From positions 434,001 to 498,000 of the forward strand of contig NZ_WFIX01000191.1 in NCBI RefSeq assembly GCF_009745985.1: DNA of 64,000 nucleotides. The letters run 5' to 3'. Below, in pieces: positions 45,523-54,656 of the stretch; position 1 is the first letter of the stretch; every line of letters starts with the position of its first letter. Source of the DNA: Microbacterium karelineae. Its GTDB lineage: Bacteria; Actinomycetota; Actinomycetes; Actinomycetales; Microbacteriaceae. Position numbers and translations under genes: made by a program. The notes under the pieces were generated by a model. The model ran no database searches. It had not been told where the DNA came from and saw nothing but the letters and a program-made list of their open reading frames with translations.

Positions 45523-46545
45523 ATGGGCAGCACCTCCACGGCCGCACGCGGCCGCACGACCATCACCGACGTCGCCCGCGCCGCCGGTGTCTCCGTCGCG
45601 ACGGTGTCGAAGGTCATCAACGGCCGCGACGGCGTCGCCGCCGCGACCGGCGAGCGCGTCATGAAGGTCGTCACCGAGCTCGGCTACGCCAGCTCGCTCG
45701 TCGCGACCTCCATGCGCCGCAGCCGCACGCACGTCATCGGCGTGCTCGTCGCCGAGTTCGAGCCGTTCGCCCTCCAGCTGCTGCACGGCGTGTCCGAGGC
45801 CCTGAGCGACACCGACTACGACATCCTCGCCTACGCGGGCGCCGTGTCGAGCGGATCGCACCTCGGCTGGGAGAGCCGCTCGCTCTCGCGCCTCGGCGGC
45901 ACGCTCATCGACGGGGCGGTCGTCGTCACCCCGACCGTGCGGCTGCCGGAGACGAGCATGCCGATCGTCGCGATCGACCCCCACACGGGCCCCGCGAGCC
46001 CCGCCACGGTCGACACCGACAACCTCCGTGGCGCGCGCGATGCGACGGCGCACCTCATCTCGCTCGGGCACCGCCGCATCGCGCACCTGCGCGGGCGCGG
46101 CGACCTCGAGTCGGCGCGGCTGCGCGAACAGGGATACCGCGAGGCGCTGCGCGCGGCGGGCATCGAGGAGGATCCGTCGCTCGTCGCGGAGGGCGGCTAC
46201 CGTCCCGCGGAGGCCGCCGACGGCGCCGCCGCGCTCCTGGACATGCCCACTCCCCCGACCGCGATCTTCGCCGCGAACGACCTCTCGGCGATCGAGACGA
46301 TGCGCGTCGCCGCGGAGCGCGGGATCCGGATCCCCGAGGACCTCTCTCTCGTCGGCTTCGACGACGTGCCGGAGGCGGCGTCCGCGACGCCGCCCCTCAC
46401 GACCGTGCGCCAGCCGCTGGCCGCGATGGGCCGATCGGCCGTCGACCTGCTCGTGCGCATGATCGACGACGGGGCCGAGCCGACCCACATCCGGATGTCG
46501 GCCGACCTCGTCGTGCGCGGATCGACGGCGCCGCCGCGCGGGTGA
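45523..46545 (+). CDS. LacI-family regulator of the beta-glucoside-type operon (proposed)
   Basis: A 340-residue repressor with helix-turn-helix TITDVARAAGVSVATVSKVI and a periplasmic-binding-like sensor ending in PEDLSLVGFDDVPEA. It is divergent from the binding-protein/permease/GH3 operon, and the only strong palindrome in the gap differs from the other two operator families in the window, matching a different recognition helix. AGGGAGA just before the ATG supports the start. Its stop lies 9 bp from the convergent GH1 stop. Confidence 0.88.
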   Translation: MGSTSTAARGRTTITDVARAAGVSVATVSKVINGRDGVAAATGERVMKVVTELGYASSLVATSMRRSRTHVIGVLVAEFEPFALQLLHGVSEALSDTDYDILAYAGAVSSGSHLGWESRSLSRLGGTLIDGAVVVTPTVRLPETSMPIVAIDPHTGPASPATVDTDNLRGARDATAHLISLGHRRIAHLRGRGDLESARLREQGYREALRAAGIEEDPSLVAEGGYRPAEAADGAAALLDMPTPPTAIFAANDLSAIETMRVAAERGIRIPEDLSLVGFDDVPEAASATPPLTTVRQPLAAMGRSAVDLLVRMIDDGAEPTHIRMSADLVVRGSTAPPRG

Positions 46546-46554
46546 CGGGGCCTC

Positions 46555-47958
46555 TCAGGCGTCCTGCTGGGCGATGACGCCCGACAGCCAGCGCGCGCTG
46601 TCCTTGACGGTGCGCTCGCGGGTGTCGTAGTCGACGCGCACGATCCCGAATCGCTTCGAGTAGCCGAATCCCCATTCGAAGTTGTCGAGAAGCGACCACA
46701 CGAGGTATCCGCGCAGGTCGACGCCGCGATCCATCGCCCTGCGCGCGGCACCGAAGTGGCGGGCGAGGTAGTCGATGCGATCCGCGTCGTGCACGCGCGG
46801 ACCCTCCGCCGTCGCGGTGACCTCGTCACGGAACGCGGCGCCGTTCTCGGTGATCATGAGCGGCACCTCGGGGAACTGCTCCGCCAGCGACACGAGCAGG
46901 TCCTCGAGCCCGTCGGGCGCGATGTTCCACCCCATGTCCGTGTGCGGTCCGTCCTGCGGAAGGAACTCGACGTCATCGAGACCCGGCCACGGGGATCCGC
47001 CGACGTCCTTGTGCCCGTCGTTGCGCACCTTCTCGCCCGCGCCGTCCCAGGTGCGCACGGTCACGGTCGAGTAGTAGTTGACGCCGAGCAGGTCGAGCCT
47101 CTGGTGGATCTGCTCCAGGTCGCCGTCACGCACGAACGACCAATCGGTCACGCTCGCCGTCCTCGCGAGGAGGTCGTCGTCGTACCGCCCCCTCAGCATG
47201 GGACTCGTGAACGCGCGGTTCGCGAGCGCCTCGACGCCGCGCACCGCCTCGTCCTCACCGCGGGCGACGTGGAAGTTCAGGGTGACCGAGACGTCGGGGT
47301 CGTTCGTCGCCGCGCGCCGGATCTCCGGCACGGCGAGGCCGTGCGCCAGATTCAGGTGGTGCACCGCGGCGAGCGCGGCTGCGCCGTCCGTGCGTCCCGG
47401 CGCATGCGCCCCCGAACCGTATCCGAGATAGGCGGAGCACCAGGGCTCGTTGAGCGTCGTCCAAGTGCGCACGCGATCGCCCAGGTGGGCGACCGTATGC
47501 GCGGCGTACTCCGCGAAGCGCGCGGAGGTCTCGCGATTCGCCCAGCCGCCCGCGTCCTCGAGCTCCTGCGGCAGGTCCCAGTGGTAAAGCGTGGCGATCG
47601 GCCGGATGCCCCGCTCGAGCAGCCCGTCGACGAGGCGTGAGTAGAAGCCGATCCCCTCGGGGCTCACGACCGAGCCGGCGTTCGGCAGCACCCGCGACCA
47701 GGAGATCGAGAACCGGTAGGCCTCGAGCCCGAGATCCGCCATGAGGTCGAGGTCGTCGTCCATCAGATGGTAGTGGTCGCAGGCGACATCGCCCGTGTCT
47801 CCGTTCCAGGTGCGCCCTGGCGTGTGGCTGAACGTGTCCCAGATCGACGGCGTGCGGCCGCCCTCGGCCACGGCGCCCTCGACCTGGTAGGAGGCGGTCG
47901 CGGATCCGATGACGAATCCGGCCGGGAACTGCAGTGGGATGTCGCGGTGGTCGGTCAT
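46555..47958 (-). CDS. GH1 beta-glucosidase
   Basis: A 467-residue (beta/alpha)8 enzyme with the GH1 N-terminal signature [15 protein letters not shown]. The acid/base is E171 in TLNEPW and the nucleophile E371 in ITENGAAF; the +[22 protein letters not shown] block forms the -1 subsite. It hydrolyses terminal beta-glucose from oligosaccharides in the cytoplasm. As the last gene after the alpha-xylosidase it would remove the backbone glucose exposed by that enzyme. The ATG at 47958 has AGGAG at a good distance; an earlier in-frame ATG at 47991 overlaps the GH31 stop (TGATG). Confidence 0.93.
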   Translation of the reverse strand: MTDHRDIPLQFPAGFVIGSATASYQVEGAVAEGGRTPSIWDTFSHTPGRTWNGDTGDVACDHYHLMDDDLDLMADLGLEAYRFSISWSRVLPNAGSVVSPEGIGFYSRLVDGLLERGIRPIATLYHWDLPQELEDAGGWANRETSARFAEYAAHTVAHLGDRVRTWTTLNEPWCSAYLGYGSGAHAPGRTDGAAALAAVHHLNLAHGLAVPEIRRAATNDPDVSVTLNFHVARGEDEAVRGVEALANRAFTSPMLRGRYDDDLLARTASVTDWSFVRDGDLEQIHQRLDLLGVNYYSTVTVRTWDGAGEKVRNDGHKDVGGSPWPGLDDVEFLPQDGPHTDMGWNIAPDGLEDLLVSLAEQFPEVPLMITENGAAFRDEVTATAEGPRVHDADRIDYLARHFGAARRAMDRGVDLRGYLVWSLLDNFEWGFGYSKRFGIVRVDYDTRERTVKDSARWLSGVIAQQDA

Positions 47959-47990
47959 GATCGTACGCTCCTGTGGGTTGGGGGTCGTCA

Positions 47991-50345
47991 TCAGCTCTGC
48001 CCGTTCTGTGCGAGCACGGCGCGGCCGGAGGCCGCGACGGTGCGCCGCCCGTCCGGGGTCTCGATCGCGAACGCGTCGAGGTCATCGCTCTCGGCGGCGA
48101 TCCGTTCGCCGTCGCGCGTCACGCGGATCCGCGCGGTACGTCCTCCCGGTGAGGACACCGCGACCTCGCGGTCTCCGTCCCCCGGCGTGACGAGCAGACG
48201 CAGGCCGTCGAGGAGGTCGTAGTCGGCCGTGTCGTCGCGACCGCCGAGGGGCACGGCGGCGCCCTCGCGCACGTACAGCGGCAGCGAGTCGAACCCGTGC
48301 CGCTCGCGGCGCCAGGCCCCACCGTCGACGGTCACGCCCGTCAGGAGCGACGTCCAGCGCCCCGCGGGAAGGTAGAGATCGACATCGCCGCCTGCCGACA
48401 TCACGGGGGCGACGAGCAGGTCGGGGCCGAGCAGGTACTGCCTGTCGAGGTGCCGGCAGCTGAGATCGTCGGGGAACGCCAGCGGCATCGGGCGCATCAC
48501 GGGCATCCCCGTCTCGTGCGCCTCGCGGCCCGCCGCGTAGAGATACGGCATGAGCGACGCCTTCAGCCTCGCGAATCGGCGCGCGACCGAGACGGCGCTC
48601 TCCGGATCCCCCTCGTCGCGCCCTTCGGCCTCGTCGAACAGCCACGGCACCCGGTAGCTGCCGGATCCATGCAGGCGGCTGTGGCTCGAGAGCAGCCCGA
48701 ACGCGAGCCATCGCTTGAACACGCCGGCGTCCGGCATCCCCTCGAAGCCGCCGATGTCGTGGCTCCAGAACGCGAAGCCGCTCATCGCGAGCGAGAGCCC
48801 GCCCCGCAGGGTCTCGGCCATCGACTCGAACGACGACGTGTTGTCGCCGCCCCAGTGCACGGGCATGCGCTGCCCTCCCGCCGTCGCCGATCGCGCGAAG
48901 ACGACGGCCTCACCCTCGCCGCGCGCCTGCTCGAGGACCTCGAACACGGCGGCGTTGTACAGCTGCGTGTAGCGGTTGTGCATCGACCGCGGATCGCTGC
49001 CGTCGAAGTAGACGACGTCGGTGGGGATCCGCTCGCCGAAGTCGGTCTTGAAGCAGTCGACGCCCTGGGCGATGAGCCGTCGCAGGTGGTCCTGATACCA
49101 GCGCGTCGCGGCGGGATTCGTGAAGTCGACGAGCGCCATCCCCGCCTGCCACATGTCCCACTGCCAGACGGATCCGTCGGCGCGGGCGACGAGGTAACCG
49201 GCGTCGACGCCCTCGCGGAACAGGGGCGAGCTCTGACCGATGTACGGGTTGATCCACACGCTCACGCGCAGGTCGCGATCGTGCAGGCGGGCGAGCATGC
49301 CCTCGGGGTCGGGGAACACCCGTGGGTCCCACTCGAAGTCGCACCAGTGGAACTCGCGCATCCAGAAGCAGTCGAAGTGGAACACGTCGAGGGGGATCCC
49401 GCGTTCCCTCATACCGTCGATGAACGACCCGACGGTCCGCTCGTCGTAATCGGTGGTGAAGCTCGTCGAGAGCCAGAGGCCGTACGACCACGCGGGCACC
49501 TCGGGAGGGCGGCCCGTCAGCGACGTGTAGCGGTCGAGCACCTCGGCCGGTGTCGGGCCCGCGACGACGAAGTACTCGAGCTGCTCCCCCGGCACCGAGA
49601 ACTGCACGCGCTCGACCGACTCGGAACCGATCTCGTACGACACGTGCCCCGTGTCGTTGACGAGCACGCCGTAGCCCCGGCTCGACAGGTGGAACGGCAC
49701 GTTCTTGTAGGCCTGCTCACTCGAGGTGCCGCCGTCGGCGTTCCAGATCTCGATCGTCTGGCCGTTCTTCGCGAACGGGCCGAACCGCTCGCCGAGCCCG
49801 TAGACGATCTCGCCGACGCCGAGAGCGAGCTGTTCGTGCACATAGGTGTCGTGGCGCGGGCGGGGGGCGCCCGCGCGCGGGCTGCCGACGATACCGGGAT
49901 CCACCTCGGCGTCGTCGTCGAGGCGCATGTACCCGAGCGATCTGTCGCCGCTCGAGGTCAGCACACGACCCGTCGCCGTCTCGCGGAACTCGAGGCGCCA
50001 ATCGGCCCCGCGCCGCACGATCGCCGTGATGGCACCGCTCACGAGCCGCGCCTCGTCGCCGTCGAGGATCACCTCGCCGCACTCGCTCGCTCCCACGAGG
50101 TCGAAGCCCTGGGGCGCGCGCCCGCCGGTGTGGTGCGCGACGCGCACCCCGATGATGCCCTCGTGCGGCGAGTGGATGGTGACCGTGAGCGTGGGACGAT
50201 TGAGCGTGTCGCCCCTGCCATCGATGACCTTCGTCGGCACGGTCGCGATCAGGATGCGCCCGTCGACGCGCACATCATGGGTCTGGCGCCCGTACAGCGC
50301 CTCTACACCGGGCCGCACCTGCCAGAAGCCGTCGGTGAACTTCAT
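47991..50345 (-). CDS. yicI: GH31 alpha-xylosidase (YicI/XylS type)
   Basis: A 784-residue enzyme collinear with YicI (772 residues), which removes the alpha-1,6-xylose from the non-reducing end of xyloglucan oligosaccharides. Nucleophile D435 is in [14 protein letters not shown] and acid/base D501 in [13 protein letters not shown]. The YicI-specific stretch [20 protein letters not shown] is present, as is the N-terminal beta-sandwich with [15 protein letters not shown]-like residues (GLGERFGPF). Cytoplasmic. Its ATG overlaps the stop of a 17-codon leader frame as ATGA. An operator of the xyloglucan type lies about 155 bp upstream. Confidence 0.94.
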   Translation of the reverse strand: MKFTDGFWQVRPGVEALYGRQTHDVRVDGRILIATVPTKVIDGRGDTLNRPTLTVTIHSPHEGIIGVRVAHHTGGRAPQGFDLVGASECGEVILDGDEARLVSGAITAIVRRGADWRLEFRETATGRVLTSSGDRSLGYMRLDDDAEVDPGIVGSPRAGAPRPRHDTYVHEQLALGVGEIVYGLGERFGPFAKNGQTIEIWNADGGTSSEQAYKNVPFHLSSRGYGVLVNDTGHVSYEIGSESVERVQFSVPGEQLEYFVVAGPTPAEVLDRYTSLTGRPPEVPAWSYGLWLSTSFTTDYDERTVGSFIDGMRERGIPLDVFHFDCFWMREFHWCDFEWDPRVFPDPEGMLARLHDRDLRVSVWINPYIGQSSPLFREGVDAGYLVARADGSVWQWDMWQAGMALVDFTNPAATRWYQDHLRRLIAQGVDCFKTDFGERIPTDVVYFDGSDPRSMHNRYTQLYNAAVFEVLEQARGEGEAVVFARSATAGGQRMPVHWGGDNTSSFESMAETLRGGLSLAMSGFAFWSHDIGGFEGMPDAGVFKRWLAFGLLSSHSRLHGSGSYRVPWLFDEAEGRDEGDPESAVSVARRFARLKASLMPYLYAAGREAHETGMPVMRPMPLAFPDDLSCRHLDRQYLLGPDLLVAPVMSAGGDVDLYLPAGRWTSLLTGVTVDGGAWRRERHGFDSLPLYVREGAAVPLGGRDDTADYDLLDGLRLLVTPGDGDREVAVSSPGGRTARIRVTRDGERIAAESDDLDAFAIETPDGRRTVAASGRAVLAQNGQS

Positions 50346-50395
50346 GGTGTCGTCTCTTCTCGCCGATGCGGCGCGTGGGGTCGGTGGGTGGTCAT
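50342..50395 (-). CDS. Possible 17-residue leader ORF coupled to GH31
   Basis: ATG at 50395 follows an excellent binding site (AAGGAGATAGGAC). The frame [17 protein letters not shown] ends in a TGA that overlaps the GH31 ATG as ATGA. GH31 itself has only a weak site (GAAGAGA), so its translation may depend on ribosomes finishing this frame. The peptide is rich in His, Arg and Pro and need not have a function of its own. Confidence 0.45.
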   Translation of the reverse strand: MTTHRPHAPHRREETTP

Positions 50396-50498
50396 GTCCT
50401 ATCTCCTTCTCAGGGCGCGCAGCCGTGAATTCTCTCGGCTCATCGCCGAGGGATATCGCGTGGCGATCGAATGCACGCCACCTCGGTGTTCGTCGAAA

Positions 50499-50512
50499 TC
50501 GAAGCGCTTCTC
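50499..50512 (-). promoter_or_regulatory. LacI-type operator upstream of GH31-GH1
   Basis: TCGAAGCGCTTCTC contains the perfect core GAAGCGCTTC and matches the sites at 57352-57365 and 57429-57442. It lies between the regulator gene and GH31. No clear -10 box was found at a fixed distance from it. Confidence 0.65.
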
Positions 50513-50517
50513 CATGC

Positions 50518-50549
50518 GGCGCGCAGAAGCGCGCCGGGCCTCAGGCCCG
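50518..50549 (-). terminator. Two hairpins at the end of the LacI gene
   Basis: GGCGCGC/GCGCGCC around AGAA (50518-50535) and CGGGCC/GGCCCG around TCA (50535-50549, spanning the LacI stop codon) lie head to tail, separating lacI from the GH31 unit. There is no T-tract. Confidence 0.5.
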
Positions 50550-51548
50550 CACAGCCGTCGATCCCCTGTCGATGTATCTCGGCTCGACCAGCAGCGCCTC
50601 AGCCGCGGGCTCGCCGCGGTGCGCGGCGAGCGCGGACTCGACCGCGACGCGGCACACCCGCGCGAGCGGGAGCGTCACGCCGCTGAGCTCGACGTCGAAA
50701 CCGCATGGGTCGTAGCTGGCCGCCGCCGCGACGAGCGAGACATCCCGAGGGATCTCGACACCGCGCTCGGCCAGCCGCCGCATCGCGTCCTCGACCACGG
50801 GCTCGTTGCAATGGAAGACGATCGCCGAGACGTGTTCGCCGCCGTCGAGCAGTGTGTCGACCGCGCGGGCACCGGATCCGCGACCGAGCTCACCCCAGAT
50901 GCGCACGACCCGCACGCCGCGCGCCGTCGCCGCCGCGTCGACGCCCTCATCGAAACGCGCCATGAAGCCCTGTCGGCGTTCGACGTAGCTATGCGGGTGC
51001 CCGATGATCCCGATCGTCCGGTGCCCCGCGTCCGCCAGCTTCTCGACGACGATGCTCCCCGTGCGGGCGAAGTCGAGGTCGACGCACGCGAGCCCGTCCG
51101 CCCCGGCGGGGATCCCGATGAACGAGGCGGGGATGCCGAGCTCGCGCACGAGGTCCACGCGGTCGTCGTCCTCGGACACGCCCATCGCCACGACGCCGTC
51201 GACGAGCGAGCTCGCCGCCACGCGCCGGATGCCGCTGATCTCGTCATCGCGCGCGAGCAGCAGCACGTCGTAGTCGTATTCCCTGGCGCTCTGGACCACG
51301 GCGCTCATGAACCGCATGTGCGTCGGAAGGTGGCCGTCGTCGTGCAGCGGCGCGCTGAGCGCGAGGATGTTCGTCTTCGCGCCCGCGAGCATGCGCGCGG
51401 CAGCGTGCGGCCGGTAGCCGAGCTCGTGGATCGCGCCGTCGATGCGCCGCTTCGTGTGGCTCGAGATCGTCCGCTTGCCCGAGAGGGCGTAGGAGACCGT
51501 ACTGATCGAGACGCCCGCCGCCTTGGCCACGTCGTTGATGGTCACCAT
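50541..51548 (-). CDS. LacI-family regulator of the xyloglucan region (proposed)
   Basis: A 335-residue repressor with helix-turn-helix TINDVAKAAGVSISTVSYAL, hinge YRPHAAARMLAG and a sugar-sensing domain ending in PRDVSLVAAAASYDP. It is placed inside the locus between GH31 and GH42. Sites with the core GAARCGYTTC occur before GH31 (50499), before this gene (51564), and two or three times in the divergent promoter at 57350-57445, so one regulator for the whole set including itself is the simplest model. The effector may be a xyloglucan disaccharide such as isoprimeverose; that is a guess. Confidence 0.87.
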   Translation of the reverse strand: MVTINDVAKAAGVSISTVSYALSGKRTISSHTKRRIDGAIHELGYRPHAAARMLAGAKTNILALSAPLHDDGHLPTHMRFMSAVVQSAREYDYDVLLLARDDEISGIRRVAASSLVDGVVAMGVSEDDDRVDLVRELGIPASFIGIPAGADGLACVDLDFARTGSIVVEKLADAGHRTIGIIGHPHSYVERRQGFMARFDEGVDAAATARGVRVVRIWGELGRGSGARAVDTLLDGGEHVSAIVFHCNEPVVEDAMRRLAERGVEIPRDVSLVAAAASYDPCGFDVELSGVTLPLARVCRVAVESALAAHRGEPAAEALLVEPRYIDRGSTAVRA

Positions 51549-51563
51549 CTCGCCTCCCGCTGG

Positions 51564-51576
51564 CTAAACGTTTCGA
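51564..51576 (-). promoter_or_regulatory. Putative operator upstream of the xyloglucan LacI gene
   Basis: Read on the minus strand, TCGAAACGTTTAG lies 16 bp before the LacI ATG and resembles the TCGAARCGCTTCGA motif. It suggests autoregulation. Confidence 0.5.
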
Positions 51577-51609
51577 CGACAGATGCCGCGAGCGTATCGG
51601 CGCCGCTCG

Positions 51610-53655
51610 TCACGTCGCAACCTCATCTGCGGCCGCCACCGCTACGTCTCCCCCGCGCGGCACGCGCACGACGGCGACAGCACCGGCGGCGAGGTCGATC
51701 CCACCCGCCGCATCGCGACCGCTCACGAGGTCGGGGCCGTCGCCGGCGACCCGCACCGGGGCGGCGCCGTGGTGCAGCAGGAACAGGTAGTCGCTCCGCG
51801 CACCGCGCCGGCGAACGGCCTCGACGCCGAGGGCGCTCGCACCGACGACCGTCGGCCCCGCCCCCGCTCGCCTCGCCTCCCCCGCGAGGAACGCGTCACG
51901 CGCGTCCTGCGTCAGGCGGGCGGTCACGGCGACGACGGATCCGCTCCCGCGGGCCGCCTCGGTGATCGCCGCGCCGCCGGCGAGCCGCCCATCGACGTAT
52001 CGCGCGACGACGCGCGCGTCCGTCGCCTCGACACGCTCGATCCACCCCTCGCCCGCGAGGCCGCCGTCTATCGTGACCTTCTCGCCTCGCGCGAGCGACA
52101 GGATCTCGTCGGAGCCGGCCCCGATGAGGTCGCGCAGAAGGCCGGGATGCGGGCCGTCAGGGATCCGCAGGTGCTCGTCCGCGAGCCCGGATGGGCATGT
52201 GACGACGAGACGCCCGCCGCCGCGCGCGTACGCCCCGAGCCACTCGGCCGTCTCGGTCGACATCGCGTACAGGGCGGGGACGAGGAGCAGCCGGTACCGC
52301 GAGGCGTCGGAGCCGGGGCGCACGAAGTCGGTCGCGATCCCCGCGCGCCACATCGAGCGGTGGGTCGCGCGCACCTCCTCCGAATAGGTGATCGCGTCGT
52401 TCGGCAGGTGCGGCGTCTCGAGCGCCCACCAGCCGTCGGCGTGCCAGACGATGCCCACACGGGCGTCGACGATCGGCCCGTCGTCGGGGACGCTCACGAC
52501 CTCCGAGAGCCGTTCGAGCATCTCGCCGAGCTGGACGACGGGTGCGAAGCCGGCCGAATCGCCGCCCGCGCGCGGCACGAGGGCGCCGTGCCACTGCTCG
52601 GATCCGCCCGCACCCGCGCGCCACTGGAAGAAGAGCGAGCTCTGGGATCCGCGCGCGATGTAGCCGAGGCTGTTGCGGATCATGCGGTCGGGGGCCTTCG
52701 CGAACGTCCTGTCGCCGACCCGGATCCCTCGCGCGTTCTGCTCCATGAGCACCCACGGCCCCCCGGACCACGAGCGCGCGAGGTCGCAGCCGTACGCGGT
52801 GTGGGCCTCGCCGTCCGGCCCCTCAGTATCGAGATAGTGATCGAGCGAGACGACGTCCTGCGCCTCGGCCCACGACCACTGCTCGAGGTGGTTCCACGCC
52901 GGCAGCATGAGGTTGGTCGTGACGGGGGCCGTCGACCCCGTGCGGGCGATCTCCTGCTTCTGCTCCTCGAACGCCGCAAGCATCTCGTCCGACGAGAACC
53001 GGCGGAAGTCGAGCGCCTGCGCGGGGTTGTGGAGGTACTGCGTCGCGCGGGGAGGCAGGATCTCGTCCCACGCGCCGTAGCGCTGCGACCAGAATGCCGT
53101 GCACCAGGCGTCATTGAGCGCGTCGAGATTCGCGTATCGCGTGCGCAGCCAGGCGCGGAAGGCGCGCGCGGCGTGCGGCCCGAAGTCGAGCGTGCCGTAC
53201 TCGTTGTGGATGTGCCATCCGCGCAGCCGCGGATGCGCGCCGTACCGCTCGCCGAGCACGCGCGCGATGCGGCGCGACGCCGCGCGATATGCGGGCGCGC
53301 TGATCGCATAGGTGTCGCGGGATCCGTGCGACAACCTCGTTCCGGACGGATCGACGGGCATCGCGTCGGGATGCGCGAGGGCGAACCACGGCGGCGGCGA
53401 CGCGGTCGGCGTCGCGAGGAAGAACCCGATCCCCGCCTCATCGAGCAGCGCGACGATCTCGTCGAGCCACGCGGTGTCGAACTCGCCCTCCCGAGGCTCG
53501 AGCAGGGCCCACGAGAAGACGCCGAGCGTGACGGTGTTGACCTTCGCGCGTCGCATGAGCGCGATGTCCTCGCGCCACGTCTCCCGCGGCCACTGCTCGG
53601 GGTTGTAGTCGCCCCCGAACAGCAGGGCGTCCGGCGCGAACGGCGTGCGTGACAT
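51610..53655 (-). CDS. GH42 beta-galactosidase
   Basis: A 681-residue enzyme with the GH42 plan: (beta/alpha)8 barrel (about 1-385), Rossmann-like trimerisation domain (about 390-590) and a small C-terminal beta domain. LLFGGDYNPEQWP opens the barrel. The acid/base is E152 in HIHNEYG and the nucleophile E305 in VLMEQNARG. There is no signal peptide, so it acts on imported galactosides. Here it would remove galactose from xyloglucan side chains, although GH42 enzymes are best known on beta-1,4 or 1,3 links. GGGAGGA before the ATG at 53655 supports the start; an in-frame ATG at 53688 overlaps the permease stop as ATGA. Confidence 0.93.
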   Translation of the reverse strand: MSRTPFAPDALLFGGDYNPEQWPRETWREDIALMRRAKVNTVTLGVFSWALLEPREGEFDTAWLDEIVALLDEAGIGFFLATPTASPPPWFALAHPDAMPVDPSGTRLSHGSRDTYAISAPAYRAASRRIARVLGERYGAHPRLRGWHIHNEYGTLDFGPHAARAFRAWLRTRYANLDALNDAWCTAFWSQRYGAWDEILPPRATQYLHNPAQALDFRRFSSDEMLAAFEEQKQEIARTGSTAPVTTNLMLPAWNHLEQWSWAEAQDVVSLDHYLDTEGPDGEAHTAYGCDLARSWSGGPWVLMEQNARGIRVGDRTFAKAPDRMIRNSLGYIARGSQSSLFFQWRAGAGGSEQWHGALVPRAGGDSAGFAPVVQLGEMLERLSEVVSVPDDGPIVDARVGIVWHADGWWALETPHLPNDAITYSEEVRATHRSMWRAGIATDFVRPGSDASRYRLLLVPALYAMSTETAEWLGAYARGGGRLVVTCPSGLADEHLRIPDGPHPGLLRDLIGAGSDEILSLARGEKVTIDGGLAGEGWIERVEATDARVVARYVDGRLAGGAAITEAARGSGSVVAVTARLTQDARDAFLAGEARRAGAGPTVVGASALGVEAVRRRGARSDYLFLLHHGAAPVRVAGDGPDLVSGRDAAGGIDLAAGAVAVVRVPRGGDVAVAAADEVAT

Positions 53656-53684
53656 GGATCCTCCCGGATCGTCGATGCGGGCGG

Positions 53685-54656
53685 TCATCCTTTGATCGCC
53701 CCGAAGATGACGCCCTTGGTGAAGTGACGCTGCACAAACGGATACACGGCGAGGATCGGCACGATCGCGAGCACCATGATCGCCATCTTCACCGCGAGAT
53801 CCGCGGCGCCGGCGCCCGCGATGTCCCCCGGCACGGTCCCACCGCCGGGGAGCGTGACGCCCTGGAGCACGTAGGAGCGCAGCACGAGCTGCAGCGGCCA
53901 GAGCGCATTGTCGTTGATGTAGAGCATCGCGTTGAAGAACGAGTTGAAGTAGGTCACGCCATAGAACAGCGCGACGACCGCGATCACGGCGCGCGACATC
54001 GGGACGACGATGCGGCCGAGGATCCGCCACTCGCCCGCGCCGTCGATGCGCGCCGCCTCGATGATCGACCGGTCGATGCCCATGAAGAACGAGCGCAGCA
54101 CGAGCACGTTGAACGCCGACACGGCCGTGGGCAGGATGAGCGCCCAGAGGCTGTCGATGAGCCCGAGCGAGCTCACGAGCAGGTAGGTGGGAATCATGCC
54201 CGCGCCGAAGAACATCGTGATGAGGAACGTGAACAGGATCGGCCGGTGCAGGACGGAGTCGGGGCGCGAGAGCCCGTATGCCGCGAGGACCGACACCACG
54301 ACGGAGAGCGTCGTGCCGACGACCGTGACGAAGATGCTCACGAGCGCAGCCCGGGTCACGACGCCGCCCGCGAGCACCTCGCGGTACGCGGCGAGCGTGA
54401 GCTCGCCCGGCACGAGCACGAGGCCGCCGGCGCGGGTGATCGTCGCCTGCGACGAGAAGGAGGTGAGGAGGATCGTGTAGAGCGGGAGGAGGACCGCGAG
54501 GACGACGGCGGCGAGGGCGAGTCCCTTGAGGGTGAACCCGACGGGCCCGTCCTTCTCCTGCCACGCGGGCCGTTCGCTTCGCTTCGCGCGGCGCGTGGCG
54601 CGCTGGGTGGTGATCGCGCGGGTCTCCCCGACCCGCTGCATCGGTGTCGTGGTCAT
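53685..54656 (-). CDS. ABC sugar importer permease, LplC/YtcP type
   Basis: A 323-residue permease with a 45-residue basic N-terminus and about six membrane segments. The EAA loop IIEAARIDGAGEWRILGRIV is at about residues 198-217; FFNAMLYINDNALWPLQLVLR and the C-terminal FTKGVIFGAIKG mark the YtcP branch. It overlaps the partner permease as ATGA. No ATPase gene is nearby. Confidence 0.92.
   Translation of the reverse strand: MTTTPMQRVGETRAITTQRATRRAKRSERPAWQEKDGPVGFTLKGLALAAVVLAVLLPLYTILLTSFSSQATITRAGGLVLVPGELTLAAYREVLAGGVVTRAALVSIFVTVVGTTLSVVVSVLAAYGLSRPDSVLHRPILFTFLITMFFGAGMIPTYLLVSSLGLIDSLWALILPTAVSAFNVLVLRSFFMGIDRSIIEAARIDGAGEWRILGRIVVPMSRAVIAVVALFYGVTYFNSFFNAMLYINDNALWPLQLVLRSYVLQGVTLPGGGTVPGDIAGAGAADLAVKMAIMVLAIVPILAVYPFVQRHFTKGVIFGAIKG

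Noticed and set aside
48297-51965. 1222-codon plus-strand frame across GH31 and LacI
   Set aside because: It runs antisense to two clear genes and through their intergenic region, with Arg/Ala/Val/Asp-rich sequence only.
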